The translations under genes and the position numbers were made by a program. From contig NZ_JAGGLI010000009.1 in NCBI RefSeq assembly GCF_017874355.1, positions 25,354 to 89,353 on the forward strand: DNA of 64,000 nucleotides, in the 5' to 3' direction. Source of the DNA: Acetoanaerobium pronyense (GTDB lineage Bacteria; Bacillota; Clostridia; Peptostreptococcales; Filifactoraceae). Below the pieces are notes generated by a model. The model was not told the origin of the DNA and did no database searches. It was given only the letters and a program-made list of their open reading frames with translations. Positions 46,169 to 55,641 of the stretch are shown here, in pieces (the stretch's first letter is position 1; every line of letters starts with the position of its first letter).

Positions 46169-47176
46169 ATGAAAAAAATATACTTAGCCCTAACATTGAT
46201 TGCATTAACAGTCCCTACCCTTACAGGTTGTAGCCTAAATACCTCAGCAGAATCCCAAGAGAGTGATACTTATGCAAATGAAAAATATAAAATAGGTATC
46301 ACCCAAATAGTAGACCATCCTGCACTTAATGAATCAAGAGATGGATTCATAGAAAGATTGAATGAACTTGGAATAGATGCAGAAATAAGCCTCCAAGATG
46401 CTCAAGGTGATATAGCAAATGCCCAGATGATAGCCGAAAAACTTGTTAGCGATAAGTCTGATTTGATACTTTCTATTGCTACTCCTACATCTCAGGCAGT
46501 TCAAAATGCCACTAAAAATTCAGATATTCCTGTGATTTTTACAGCAGTTTCCGACCCTGTTTTCTCTGGACTTGTAATAAATAAGGAAAATCCAGAGGCA
46601 AATATTACTGGTGTAACCGATGAAGTATCTCATGATAACCTAAAGGAAATAATAGAGGCACTAAAAAGCCTAAACCCAGATATAAAAAGCATAGGAATAA
46701 TCTACAGTACAAGTGAATCAAACTCACAGGTACAAGTTCAAAACGTAAGACAGGTAGCTTCTGATATGAACATCGAAATCGAAGCTGTTGGAATTGCAAG
46801 TATTAACGATATCCATCAAGCCCTTGAATCTGTAAGCCGAAAATCTCAAGCTTTGATTCTTATAAATGACAATATGATAGCTTCATCAATGGAGCTTGTA
46901 TCAAAAGTTGCAATGGAAAAAGGACTGATTACTATATCAGCTGTATCAAGCTTTGTGGAAGATGGTTCTCTAATGTCAGTGGGGATTAGTTATAAAGAGC
47001 TTGGAAGACAGTCTGCAGATATGGCTTACAAGGTACTAAAAGACAAGACTCAAATAGCTGAGATACCTGTTGAATCTTCAAATACATTCATAAAAAAAGT
47101 AAACCTTAGTACTTTAAAAGCCCTTGGCCTTGATGAAAATCATAAAGCTTTTGAGGGTGCTGAGATAATAAAATAA
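46169..47176 (+). CDS. ABC importer substrate-binding lipoprotein (TrpX-like)
   Basis: 335 residues from ATG 46169 behind AGAGGAAGTAATCCT. Lipobox LTGCS (Cys about 21). The mature protein starts YKIGITQIVDHPALNESRDGF, the ABC_sub_bind (DUF534) signature, with ILSIATPTSQAVQNAT and FTAVSDPVFSGLV. This family includes TrpX of streptococci, an aromatic amino acid binder. The T-box upstream points to phenylalanine or tyrosine rather than tryptophan, so I leave the symbol blank. Confidence 0.9.
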   Translation: MKKIYLALTLIALTVPTLTGCSLNTSAESQESDTYANEKYKIGITQIVDHPALNESRDGFIERLNELGIDAEISLQDAQGDIANAQMIAEKLVSDKSDLILSIATPTSQAVQNATKNSDIPVIFTAVSDPVFSGLVINKENPEANITGVTDEVSHDNLKEIIEALKSLNPDIKSIGIIYSTSESNSQVQVQNVRQVASDMNIEIEAVGIASINDIHQALESVSRKSQALILINDNMIASSMELVSKVAMEKGLITISAVSSFVEDGSLMSVGISYKELGRQSADMAYKVLKDKTQIAEIPVESSNTFIKKVNLSTLKALGLDENHKAFEGAEIIK

Positions 47177-47219
47177 TTATTTTTATAATACTAAAAGTAA
47201 AAGGCGTAAAGGAGACATC

Positions 47220-48083
47220 ATGAGTGGATTATTACAGGTAACTATCGAGCAAGGACTGATATTTTCAATCCTTGCAATAGGAGTATATATAACATATAAA
47301 ATATTGGATTTTCCAGACCTTTCAGTGGAGGGGACTTTCCCCCTTGGGGCATTCGTATTTTCAAAATTCGTATTGATGAATATGAATCCCGTATTTGGAA
47401 GTCTTTTAGCTATAGCTGCTGGGGCTTTGGCTGGGGGAATCACCTATATTCTTCATATAAAATTTAAAATAAAGGCGATACTTTCAGGGATACTGACTAT
47501 GACTCTCCTATACTCTGTGAATCTAAGGATAAACGGAAGATCAAACATAGGTCTTTCCTCTTATCCTACAATATATGATTACTTTGGAAAGCTTATAGTG
47601 CTTGTTTTGTCAGTAGTTATTATTAAGCTACTTATAGATAGATATCTAAAATCAGAAGCAGGATATCTCTTAATCGCAACTGGAGACAACGAAGCCCTAG
47701 TTAAGTCACTAGGTCAAAGCTCAAACAAATACAAGCTGATAGGTCTTATGCTATCAAATGCTCTAGTGTCCCTTAGTGGGGCTATGATGGCCCAAGCTCA
47801 GGGGTTTGGAGATATCACCATGGGAAACTCCATAATAGTTGTAGCACTTGCATCAATCATAATTGGAGATACTGTAATGCAAAAATCTACTCTTTTAAAA
47901 GGGAGTACAAGAGCGATAATAGGGGCATTATCATACAGACTCATTGGTGGACTTGCAATAGAAATAGGACTCAACCCTACAGACTTAAAAGCAGTAAGTG
48001 CATTTATAGTAATTGGATTTTTGGCCTACAATAATAGGGGAGGATTTTATGTTAAGAATATCAAAGCTAAAGAAAAGCTTTAA
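47220..48083 (+). CDS. ABC importer permease (TrpY-like)
   Basis: 287 residues from ATG 47220 behind AAAGGAGACATC. About eight hydrophobic segments of the BPD_transp_2 type, with DFPDLSVEGTFPLGAFVFSK near the start and the coupling-helix region ATGDNEALVKSLGQSSNKYKLIGLMLSNALVSLSG. Partner of the genes on both sides; its end overlaps the ATPase gene by 35 nt. Confidence 0.92.
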   Translation: MSGLLQVTIEQGLIFSILAIGVYITYKILDFPDLSVEGTFPLGAFVFSKFVLMNMNPVFGSLLAIAAGALAGGITYILHIKFKIKAILSGILTMTLLYSVNLRINGRSNIGLSSYPTIYDYFGKLIVLVLSVVIIKLLIDRYLKSEAGYLLIATGDNEALVKSLGQSSNKYKLIGLMLSNALVSLSGAMMAQAQGFGDITMGNSIIVVALASIIIGDTVMQKSTLLKGSTRAIIGALSYRLIGGLAIEIGLNPTDLKAVSAFIVIGFLAYNNRGGFYVKNIKAKEKL

Positions 48084-48834
48084 TATAGGAACTGAGAATG
48101 AAATAAATATATTCAAAGATTTTAGCTTGACTATAAAAAAAGGTGAAACTACTGCTATCCTTGGCTATAACGGCTGCGGAAAAAGTACACTATTCAATAT
48201 AATATGTGGTGTCTTAGATTGTGAAAATGGAAATATATCAATCGAAACTTCAAAAGGAGATATACCCTTTGATAGATTAAAGGAGCATGAAAGATCAAAC
48301 TATATTGCAAGGGTACATCAAAATCCATCTATGGGAGTATCTCCATCCCTTACTATCCTTGAAAATATGGCCCTTGCAGATAAAAAATCTTCGACTTTTG
48401 GCCTAAAAAAGCTTGTAAATAAAGAAAAAATCCAAACCTATAAAGATATCTTAAACAGTTTGGACTTGGGGCTTGAAAACAAACTCAATACTCCTGTCAA
48501 ATTCCTTTCAGGAGGTCAAAGGCAGTCTCTTTCACTTATCATGGCAACCATGAAAAAACCAGAGCTCCTTCTTTTGGATGAGCATACCGCAGCACTTGAC
48601 CCTAAGACATCAAAAGTTGTTATGGAAAAAACTATGGAGCTTGTCAAAAAAAATAGCATCACCACATTGATGATATCCCATAATCTAAGGGATGCAATAA
48701 AATTTTCAGACAGAATAATAATGCTTAGACAAGGTGAGATTTCTTTGGATATACCTAGTGAGTCAATCTCAGAAAAAGAGCTAATAAAAATTTATACAAA
48801 CGAAGCCCTAGATGAACTCAGCTTTACCGCTTAA
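48049..48834 (+). CDS. ABC importer ATP-binding protein (TrpZ-like)
   Basis: 261 residues from ATG 48049 (MLRISKLKKSFNIGTENEIN) behind GGGGAGGATTTT; an in-frame start at 48013 has no such site. Walker A LGYNGCGKSTLFN, signature FLSGGQRQSLSLIMATM, Walker B LLLLDEHTAALDP (with His replacing the usual Pro, common in this subfamily) and the H-loop ISHNLRDA. Completes the three-gene importer. Confidence 0.93.
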   Translation: MLRISKLKKSFNIGTENEINIFKDFSLTIKKGETTAILGYNGCGKSTLFNIICGVLDCENGNISIETSKGDIPFDRLKEHERSNYIARVHQNPSMGVSPSLTILENMALADKKSSTFGLKKLVNKEKIQTYKDILNSLDLGLENKLNTPVKFLSGGQRQSLSLIMATMKKPELLLLDEHTAALDPKTSKVVMEKTMELVKKNSITTLMISHNLRDAIKFSDRIIMLRQGEISLDIPSESISEKELIKIYTNEALDELSFTA

Positions 48835-48873
48835 TCAAAGACTTATATTATAAGTAGATTTTTTTGCAAAACA

Positions 48874-48907
48874 AACCCACCTATTAGAAACATCTAGCAG
48901 GTGGGTT
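48874..48907 (-). terminator. Terminator between convergent ABC genes
   Basis: Arms AACCCACCT and AGGTGGGTT with an inner TAGA/TCTA pairing; lies just past the stop of the ABC-F gene and 40 nt past the importer ATPase, serving both directions. Confidence 0.8.
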
Positions 48908-48915
48908 ATATTATC

Positions 48916-50472
48916 TTAGACTATCTTAGTAGTCCAGTTTTCGCAGTTCCAAACATCTGAGACAACGTCATTGTAAAATTCAGGCTCATGGCAGATTAGA
49001 AGTATGCTTCCCTTATAATCCCTTAGAGCTTGCTTTAGCTCTTCCTTAGCATCAACGTCAAGATGGTTTGTCGGCTCATCCAGTACTAGTAGGTTAGTCT
49101 CACTATTTATTAGCTTGCAAAGTCTCACCTTTGCCTGCTCTCCTCCACTAAGTACTAGTACCTTGCTCTCTATATGCTGGTGTGTCAGTCCACATTTTGC
49201 AAGAGCTGCTCTTACCTCTCTTTGGTCCATCGAAGGAAATTCTTTCCATACTTCCTCTATACAGGTATTGTAGTTTGCTTCCTTTATTTCCTGCTCAAAG
49301 TATCCTATATGAAGATAGTCCCCTTTTTCAACTGTTCCTGATATTGGTTTTATCTCTCCTAAAATACTTTTTAGAAGAGTGGTTTTTCCAAGACCATTCG
49401 CTCCCATAAGAGCTATCTTTTGCCCCCTTTCCATCCTTAGGTTAAGTGGTATTGAAAGAGGCTCGTCATATCCAATTACAAGGTCTTTTGTTTCAAAAAT
49501 CAGTTTTCCTGAAGCCCTTGAAGCTTTGAATCTAAACTCAGGCTTTGGCTTTTCCCTTGCAAGCTCAATTACTTCCATCTTATCTAGCTTCTTTTGTCTA
49601 GACATAGCCATATTTCTAGTAGCTACCCTTGCCTTGTTTCTAGCAACGAAGTCCTTAAGGTCATCAATCTCTTGCTGTTGTTTTTTGTAAGCAGACTCAA
49701 GCTGAGATTTTTTCGCCTCATAAACATTTCTAAACTCATCATAGCTTCCTGTATATCTATCAAGCTTTTGGTTTTCCATATGATAAATTATATTGATTAC
49801 GCTATTTAAAAACGGGATATCATGGGATATAAGTATAAATGCGTTTTCATATTCCTGAAGATATCTCTTTAGCCACTCTATATGCTGCTCATCAAGGTAG
49901 TTTGTAGGCTCATCAAGAAGCAGTATATCAGGCTTTTCAAGTAGTAGCTTTGCAAGAAGTATCTTCGTCCTTTGCCCACCACTTAGATCATTTACCTCTT
50001 TGTCCAGCCCTATATCTGCTATACCAAGACCTCTAGCTACTTCATCAACTTTCGCATCTATTATGTAAAAGTCATTGTGGTCAAGTATGTCCTGGATAGT
50101 TCCTAACTCTTCCAGCATTGAATTAATTTCGTCCTCTGAGGCCTCTCCCATTTTTCCGTAAAGCTCATTTATCTCATTTTCAAGGTCAAATAGGTATTTG
50201 AAAGCTCCTTTTAGCACATCTTTTATTGTCATGCCCTTTTCAAGTGCAGTATGCTGATCAAGATATCCAACCCTCACACGCTTTGACCAATCAATAGTTC
50301 CTTCGTCAGGCTCAAGCTTTCCTGTGATTATATTCATAAAGCTTGATTTTCCTTCTCCGTTGGCCCCAACAAGCCCTATATGCTCACCTTTTAAAAGTCT
50401 AAAGGATACATTGTCGAATATTGCTCTATCTCCAAATCCATGACTTAGATTTTTTACTGTTAATATACTCAT
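48916..50472 (-). CDS. ABC-F family ATPase (YbiT/YkpA-like)
   Basis: 518 residues from ATG 50472 (MSILTVKNLSHGFGDRAIFD) behind AAAAGGAG; ten extra in-frame codons upstream lack support. Two ABC cassettes without membrane segments: Walker A GANGEGKSSFMN and GANGLGKTTLLK, signatures LSGGQRTKILLAKLLL and LSGGEQAKVRLCKL, Walker B LLLDEPTNYLD and LVLDEPTNHLD. The interdomain linker with its long charged helix (about 240-320) is the ABC-F P-site tRNA interaction motif. It acts on ribosomes, either in translation or antibiotic protection; which one cannot be told here. Confidence 0.93.
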   Translation of the reverse strand: MSILTVKNLSHGFGDRAIFDNVSFRLLKGEHIGLVGANGEGKSSFMNIITGKLEPDEGTIDWSKRVRVGYLDQHTALEKGMTIKDVLKGAFKYLFDLENEINELYGKMGEASEDEINSMLEELGTIQDILDHNDFYIIDAKVDEVARGLGIADIGLDKEVNDLSGGQRTKILLAKLLLEKPDILLLDEPTNYLDEQHIEWLKRYLQEYENAFILISHDIPFLNSVINIIYHMENQKLDRYTGSYDEFRNVYEAKKSQLESAYKKQQQEIDDLKDFVARNKARVATRNMAMSRQKKLDKMEVIELAREKPKPEFRFKASRASGKLIFETKDLVIGYDEPLSIPLNLRMERGQKIALMGANGLGKTTLLKSILGEIKPISGTVEKGDYLHIGYFEQEIKEANYNTCIEEVWKEFPSMDQREVRAALAKCGLTHQHIESKVLVLSGGEQAKVRLCKLINSETNLLVLDEPTNHLDVDAKEELKQALRDYKGSILLICHEPEFYNDVVSDVWNCENWTTKIV

Positions 50473-50630
50473 TAAAAAAACTCCTTTTATTATGTAAATC
50501 AAAAATACACTCCGATTAATAGAATACAGTTTTCTGGGAAATTTTTCAATATAAAAAATATATTGTTAAAGGATACGAATTGTTATATAATAATAATTAA
50601 TAATTGAAATTATTTATCATTGAGAAAGCG

Positions 50631-51224
50631 GTGATTAAAATACACTTCTGCCCTAAGTTAAATTCAAGCGAAGATCCATATATAAAATGGTGTGTAGAGC
50701 TACTAGCTCCTGTAATATTAGGTGCGAAGCCTGCGGAAATAATGAGTTTTCCAGAGTACACCCCTTTGAATAATGAAAAAAAAGAAAAGATAAAAGATTT
50801 TTTTACTTGTTGTAAAAAAATGAATTACATAGAATTTAAGACATCTAATGGTTGCCCAAAGGTTATTTTTTATAACCCAGTATCTTTAAATGAAACCCTT
50901 TCTGATGTTAGAATACTGAAATTTCTAAAAGGATATGGTTATCCTGAAGAATATTCACTTGATATATATCTTAATCATCTGGCAAGAAAGATGGAGATAG
51001 AGGGAATGCCCCATGAGATTGGCGTATTTCTAGGTTATCCTCTAAAAGATGTGCTTGGATTTTTAGGACATCCATCCCTAAAGCTTACTAAAGTTAACGG
51101 ATGGCATGTATATGGAGATCCTACACTTTCTGATATGAAGTACAATAGCTTTATGGAAGCAAAGAATATAATAAGAGAAAAGCTTAAACTTGGGAATATC
51201 CGTGAGGTTGTCCTTACGGCTTGA
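50631..51224 (+). CDS. DUF3793 family protein
   Basis: About 197 residues. The family is recognisable from HFCPKLNSSED near the start (the usual HCSPTL-like position), LNHLARKM and PHEIGVFLGYPLKDVLGFL, followed by WHVYGDP. Function is unknown. The start is uncertain: GTG 50631 keeps the normal N-terminus; TTG 50604 is an alternative. Not apparently in an operon; a clear terminator follows. Confidence 0.82.
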   Translation: MIKIHFCPKLNSSEDPYIKWCVELLAPVILGAKPAEIMSFPEYTPLNNEKKEKIKDFFTCCKKMNYIEFKTSNGCPKVIFYNPVSLNETLSDVRILKFLKGYGYPEEYSLDIYLNHLARKMEIEGMPHEIGVFLGYPLKDVLGFLGHPSLKLTKVNGWHVYGDPTLSDMKYNSFMEAKNIIREKLKLGNIREVVLTA

Positions 51225-51250
51225 TATATTTTGAATAACTCCTCTTTTAA

Positions 51251-51288
51251 AGACCCGAAGGAAAAATCTCCTTCGGGTCTCTTTTTTT
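51251..51288 (+). terminator. Terminator after the DUF3793 gene
   Basis: Arms AGACCCGAAGGA and TCCTTCGGGTCT around AAAATC, then eight pyrimidines. A textbook intrinsic terminator. Confidence 0.93.
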
Positions 51289-51312
51289 ACTTTATTTATT
51301 TTTTCTAGTTTC

Positions 51313-53007
51313 CTACATTTTTTTGTCATCCACAGAGTCCAAATACTCCTCTAGCTTTGGAACTACTTTCTTGATTGAACCATCTTCAAATGGATTATCA
51401 AGACCTGCAAGCTTTACAAGGTTTAGGAATGAATCACTTCCCCCAGCTTCACAAAGTCTTAGATAATCAGCCCAAGCCTTCTCCCTATCTTCTATACTTT
51501 TTACCCAGAACTGAAATGCACATACCTGCGCAAGGGTATAGTCTATATAGTAAAATGGATTGCTAAATATATGACCCTGCTTGAACCAGAATCCACCTCT
51601 ATTTAACACATCATTGTCCTCATAATCCTTAGAGCTTAGATATTTTTTCTCTATCTCTCTCCACTTATCTTTTCTCTCTTTTGGGCTTGCATCTGAATTT
51701 TCATATACCCAGTGCTGAAACTCATCAACAGTCACTCCATATGGTATAAATAGCATTGAGCTACTAAGATGAGTAAACTTGTATTTTTCAACATCTTCCT
51801 TGAAAAAATCTTCCATCCAAGGCCAAGCAAAAAACTCCATACTCATAGAATGAATTTCGCAGGCTTCAAGTGTAGGCCATACATACTCAGGAAGCTTGTA
51901 GTTTCTGCTTTTATATACCTGAAAAGCATGCCCTGCCTCATGGGTGAGTACGTCTACGTCACCTGATGTCCCGTTGAAATTAGAGAATATAAAAGGTGAC
52001 TTGTAGTTTGGAATGAAGGTGCAATATCCCCCTCCTGCCTTTCCACTTTTCGCTTCAAGGTCCATAAGCTCATTATCAATCATATAGTCAAAAAACTCTT
52101 TGGTATCCTTGGAAAGCTCATTATACATCTTCTCTCCTTGAGCCATTATCCATTTTGGATCACCCTTAGGAGTTGCATTTCCGCTTAGATAATCAAGACC
52201 TTCATCATAATACCTTAGGCTGTCTAGGCCAAGTCTTTCCTTTTGCCTTATTCTAAGCTTTTCATAAACTGGCACAAGGTCTTCATATACCTGTTTCCTA
52301 TAGTTTGCAGCCATTTTTGCATCATAGTCTGTTCTTGTAAGGCGAGCATATCCAAGCTCCACAAAATTTTCAAACCCTAGCTTTTTAGCAATATTGTGCC
52401 TTACCTTTACCATCTGGTCATATATAGAATCAAACTTCTCTTCATTTTCTTCAAAAAACTTCCAAAATGCTTCATGGGCTTTTTTACGGATATTTCTATC
52501 TTTGTCTTCCATAAAAGGCTCCATTTGAGGAAGGTTTAGCTCCTGACCCTCAAACATTATCTTTGCAGATGCCCTAAGCTTAGTGTATTGACTTGCAAGT
52601 TTATTTTCAAGCTTAAGATCTTCTAGTACTTCATCAGAAAAAGTCTTTAGCTTTACTTCTGCTATGTCGAATATATATTGTCCCCATTTGTCTACCATTT
52701 CCTCTTTGAATTTGGTATTTGAAAGAGCTTTGTAATACTGATTCACTAGGCCTTCATAAACAGGTCTAACCTCATCCATATAGTCGTTTTCCTCTTCATA
52801 AAAGGAATCCTCTGTATTTATTGTGTGCCTTACACTTACGATATTATCCATAGTTTCAAAATCTCTTCTAAGGGCATTTATCTCTTCCATTACCCTGTCT
52901 TGCTCATCTACATTTAAAGCATTTTCAAATCTTTCAATCAGACTTTTCATTTCCTGCTCAAATACATTCATATCTGGTCTTTTATAGCTATATTCACTAA
53001 ATTTCAA
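51313..53007 (-). CDS. M3 family oligoendopeptidase (PepF-like)
   Basis: 564 residues. TTG 53007 (reads LKFSEYSYKRPDMNVFEQEM) is best spaced from AAAGGGGG; the TTG two codons earlier is too close. The zinc site DVLTHEAGHAFQVYKSR (HEXXH about residue 355) and the downstream Glu in LEACEIHSMSMEF are intact. The length is typical of the clostridial M3 oligoendopeptidases. It cleaves cytosolic peptides. A 47-bp dispersed repeat lies directly upstream in its promoter region. Confidence 0.93.
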   Translation of the reverse strand: MKFSEYSYKRPDMNVFEQEMKSLIERFENALNVDEQDRVMEEINALRRDFETMDNIVSVRHTINTEDSFYEEENDYMDEVRPVYEGLVNQYYKALSNTKFKEEMVDKWGQYIFDIAEVKLKTFSDEVLEDLKLENKLASQYTKLRASAKIMFEGQELNLPQMEPFMEDKDRNIRKKAHEAFWKFFEENEEKFDSIYDQMVKVRHNIAKKLGFENFVELGYARLTRTDYDAKMAANYRKQVYEDLVPVYEKLRIRQKERLGLDSLRYYDEGLDYLSGNATPKGDPKWIMAQGEKMYNELSKDTKEFFDYMIDNELMDLEAKSGKAGGGYCTFIPNYKSPFIFSNFNGTSGDVDVLTHEAGHAFQVYKSRNYKLPEYVWPTLEACEIHSMSMEFFAWPWMEDFFKEDVEKYKFTHLSSSMLFIPYGVTVDEFQHWVYENSDASPKERKDKWREIEKKYLSSKDYEDNDVLNRGGFWFKQGHIFSNPFYYIDYTLAQVCAFQFWVKSIEDREKAWADYLRLCEAGGSDSFLNLVKLAGLDNPFEDGSIKKVVPKLEEYLDSVDDKKM

Positions 53008-53028
53008 ATTCAAAACCCCCTTTATTCT

Positions 53029-53075
53029 AATTTATCAAAAAATTCTATATATTTAAAGTTCTTTTTATATAATAT
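53029..53075. repeat. 47-bp dispersed AT-rich element, copy A
   Basis: AATTTATCAAAAAATTCTAT ... TATATAATAT on the plus strand; 42 of 47 positions match 60380-60426. Here it lies upstream of the oligoendopeptidase gene (opposite strand). Confidence 0.6.
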
Positions 53076-53122
53076 TTTTACAATCCAGTTTTGTTAATTC
53101 ACTAAAAACTAAAATAGAAACT

Positions 53123-53692
53123 CTATTTCTTATCTTCAAGTTTCACCCGTTCGTATCTTAACTGTACTAATCCAGATTCAAAAGCTTTACTTTCAATTAG
53201 TTTAAGATTGTTTTCTGTGTCTGTATCTCTAAAAAGCCTTATTCCTTTTCCCAGTAGAATTGGGATAATGGATATTACATATTCATCAATCAAATCTTTA
53301 TCTCTAAATGCTCTTACCACTTCAGATCCACCGTCAATAAAAATGTCTTTGCCTTCCTCTGTCTTAATTTTCTTTATCAATTCATCAACATCTCCACTGA
53401 AAAAATGAACATTTTCATCTGAGCCTTTTAGTGTTTTAGAAAGTACATAGCAATTTCGTCCTTTATGGGGAAATTCCACATCAAAAGTTAATACCTTCTC
53501 ATATGTTTTTCTTCCCATAAACACAGTATCTACAGTCTCTACAGTCTCTACAGTCTCTACGAACTCATTATATCCATAGTCTTCGTTGTCACGCTCTACA
53601 ATAGACAGCCAGCTGATTTCATCGTTCTCTCTTGCTATATATCCATCAAGACTTTGAGCTATATATAATACTACCTTCCTCTGGTTTTCCAC
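53123..53692 (-). CDS. RibD C-terminal/dihydrofolate reductase-like protein
   Basis: 189 residues from GTG 53692 (reads VENQRKVVLYIAQSLDGYIA) behind ATAGGAGGGTTTTTA; the 24 earlier in-frame codons lie before this ribosome site. RibD_C fold motifs: YIAQSLDGYIARENDE, VFMGRKTYEKVL, IDGGSEVVRAFRDKDLID and IPILLGKGIRLF. Such stand-alone proteins (YyaP/YwjB-like) resemble reductases of uncertain substrate. An in-frame tandem 9-bp repeat (about 53528-53566) encodes VETVETVETVDTV just before the FMGRKTYE motif, longer than in usual homologues. Confidence 0.88.
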   Translation of the reverse strand: MENQRKVVLYIAQSLDGYIARENDEISWLSIVERDNEDYGYNEFVETVETVETVDTVFMGRKTYEKVLTFDVEFPHKGRNCYVLSKTLKGSDENVHFFSGDVDELIKKIKTEEGKDIFIDGGSEVVRAFRDKDLIDEYVISIIPILLGKGIRLFRDTDTENNLKLIESKAFESGLVQLRYERVKLEDKK

Positions 53693-53847
53693 TAAAAACC
53701 CTCCTATAACAAAACTGTTTTTATAGAAAATTATACTTTGTAATTTAAATTTATACATATTCAATATTTTTCTAGCTTTTTATTTTATCACGCTACAATC
53801 ATTAAAATTAAGCATTAAAAATAATTATTCTTAGGAGATATTTATGA

Positions 53848-55588
53848 TTATTTAGTTTCAAAATATTTCTTTGGCCTAAAAGTAATAGCAGCACCTGAAA
53901 TCTTTTCATTTACTTGGTATTGGTATTCAATCTTAAGGCTTATTTCTTTCTGAGTATCACTAATAAGACTTTGTAACTCTTCCCTTTCAAAGGGTATTAT
54001 AATGTCATTTGTAATGTTATATAATAATCTTCCTTTATCATCTTTTTCTAGTTTTTCAAATTTTTCTTCTAAATTAATATCCTTAATTTCAATCTCACAT
54101 TTAGTGAAATTAATTAATATTTCATTACTGTCTATCGCCACCACTATATTAGATGACTGAGGAGTTTTAATTTTATTGGATTTATCTTCTAATTTCTTAA
54201 ATTCTAATTCTTTTTCATAGCTAGAAAATTTACTTTTATAACCGATTAAAGTATTTACTTTTATATCATGAGATTCAATTAAGTCAAATAGATAAATCAG
54301 TGCATTTTCGTCATTAAACAAAACTTCTTTATAATCTATTTGATGCTTTTCAATAAGAAACTTTAAAAGAAATTCTGTAAATTCATAGTATAACCTTTCT
54401 ATTACTTCATCTAGAATCTTTTCAAGGATCTTTGCATCAGCGAATACTGACCTATGAAATGAAAATTTTTCTATGTTTTCTTCGTCTTTTAAATTGAAAA
54501 TTTTAAATGGTTTTATAATTTTTTCAACTACTTTTTTATTAAGTAGATTTTCATATCGAACTATTTCTTTCTTATCTAAAGCTTCTAACTTAGCATCTTC
54601 AATTTCTTTCGATTTATAAATGTCAACTAATATCTCTACAAATCTATTTAGGTCATCTTCTATATCTCCTTCCGCTAAATCCTCGTAAAATATAGTTTTA
54701 ATAAATTTTTTGTAAGATTCTATAGTTGATACTTTTTGTGGGCCTGGAACGTTATTCAAGAAACTAAAAATATTTGTTCCCAAAATCACTTTTATTGATT
54801 CTCTTAAAGAATCAATATTTTTCTCTGTATAAATTGCATAGTAAATCAAAAAAACATCAATAATATCATCTAGTATCATTGATTTCCTGTCATATTCTGG
54901 CATTAATTCCCATCCGTTTAAATTTTGTCTTATCAAATCAAAAGTGCTATTTATAGTTAAGTCTTCAAGATATGTACATAACAAATACTCTGAAATTGAT
55001 TTTTGATATTCTTTTAATATATTTTGTGAAAAAATCTTTAAATTCTCTTCAGCTAATTTTTCTTTATACGCCAAATAATATAAATATATTATTATGGAAA
55101 AATAATATGCATTCATCTCATCTGTTAAATTGTATTCAACCGTTCTCTCTAATTTATCTATATCTCTAATTTATCTATAAATGTTCTTTTGAAAACTTCT
55201 TTATCTTGATTATCTATTAATATTTTAGTGTACTTTTTAAGTTCATTCATTATTACAGGAATATTTTCACTGTCTTTTTCATCGTATATATCTCTAGTAA
55301 TCTGGTCATAATAATACTTTTTTTGATTTATTATATCTGCTTTTCTAAATTCAGAAATTTTATTATCATTATTTAATATGTTTAGGTATATTGTATGAAA
55401 AATTAATGTTATTGAATGATTATTTCGATAGATTTCTCCATTTCTATTTTTGAAATTTTGACATTTGTAAACTTTCCATCTAATTGAATTGAGAATTGAC
55501 AAATCTCTTAATTCTTCAATATCAAAAAATCTGATACCATTTAAAAACTCACTTGAAGTCCCATCCCAAATAGAAAATTCCTTTGCAA
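53848..55588 (-). pseudogene. C-terminal part of a large unknown gene, broken by a 17-bp tandem duplication and an IS
   Basis: Two ORFs on one strand (55158-55502 and 53848-55116) belong to one original frame. A perfect 17-bp tandem duplication at 55146-55179 (TCTCTAATTTATCTATA twice) shifts the frame and creates the stop after FIDKLEI. Deleting one copy restores FIDKLERTVEYNLTDEMNAYY without interruption. Reading upstream, the frame stays open through IAKEFSIWDGTSSEFLNG and ends at the IS element. About 570 codons, mostly helical and rich in Lys/Glu, no domain recognised. The N-terminal part continues beyond the IS (56866-57641). Confidence 0.75.
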
Positions 55589-55641
55589 TGGTCTTATGTC
55601 AATAAAACGGACAACACAAATGTAATATATTCTAGAATCTA

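Noticed and set aside
55158..55502. Independent 114-residue gene
   Set aside because: The frame is open upstream to the IS border, starts only at a TTG without ribosome site, and is separated from the next ORF solely by the 17-bp duplication.
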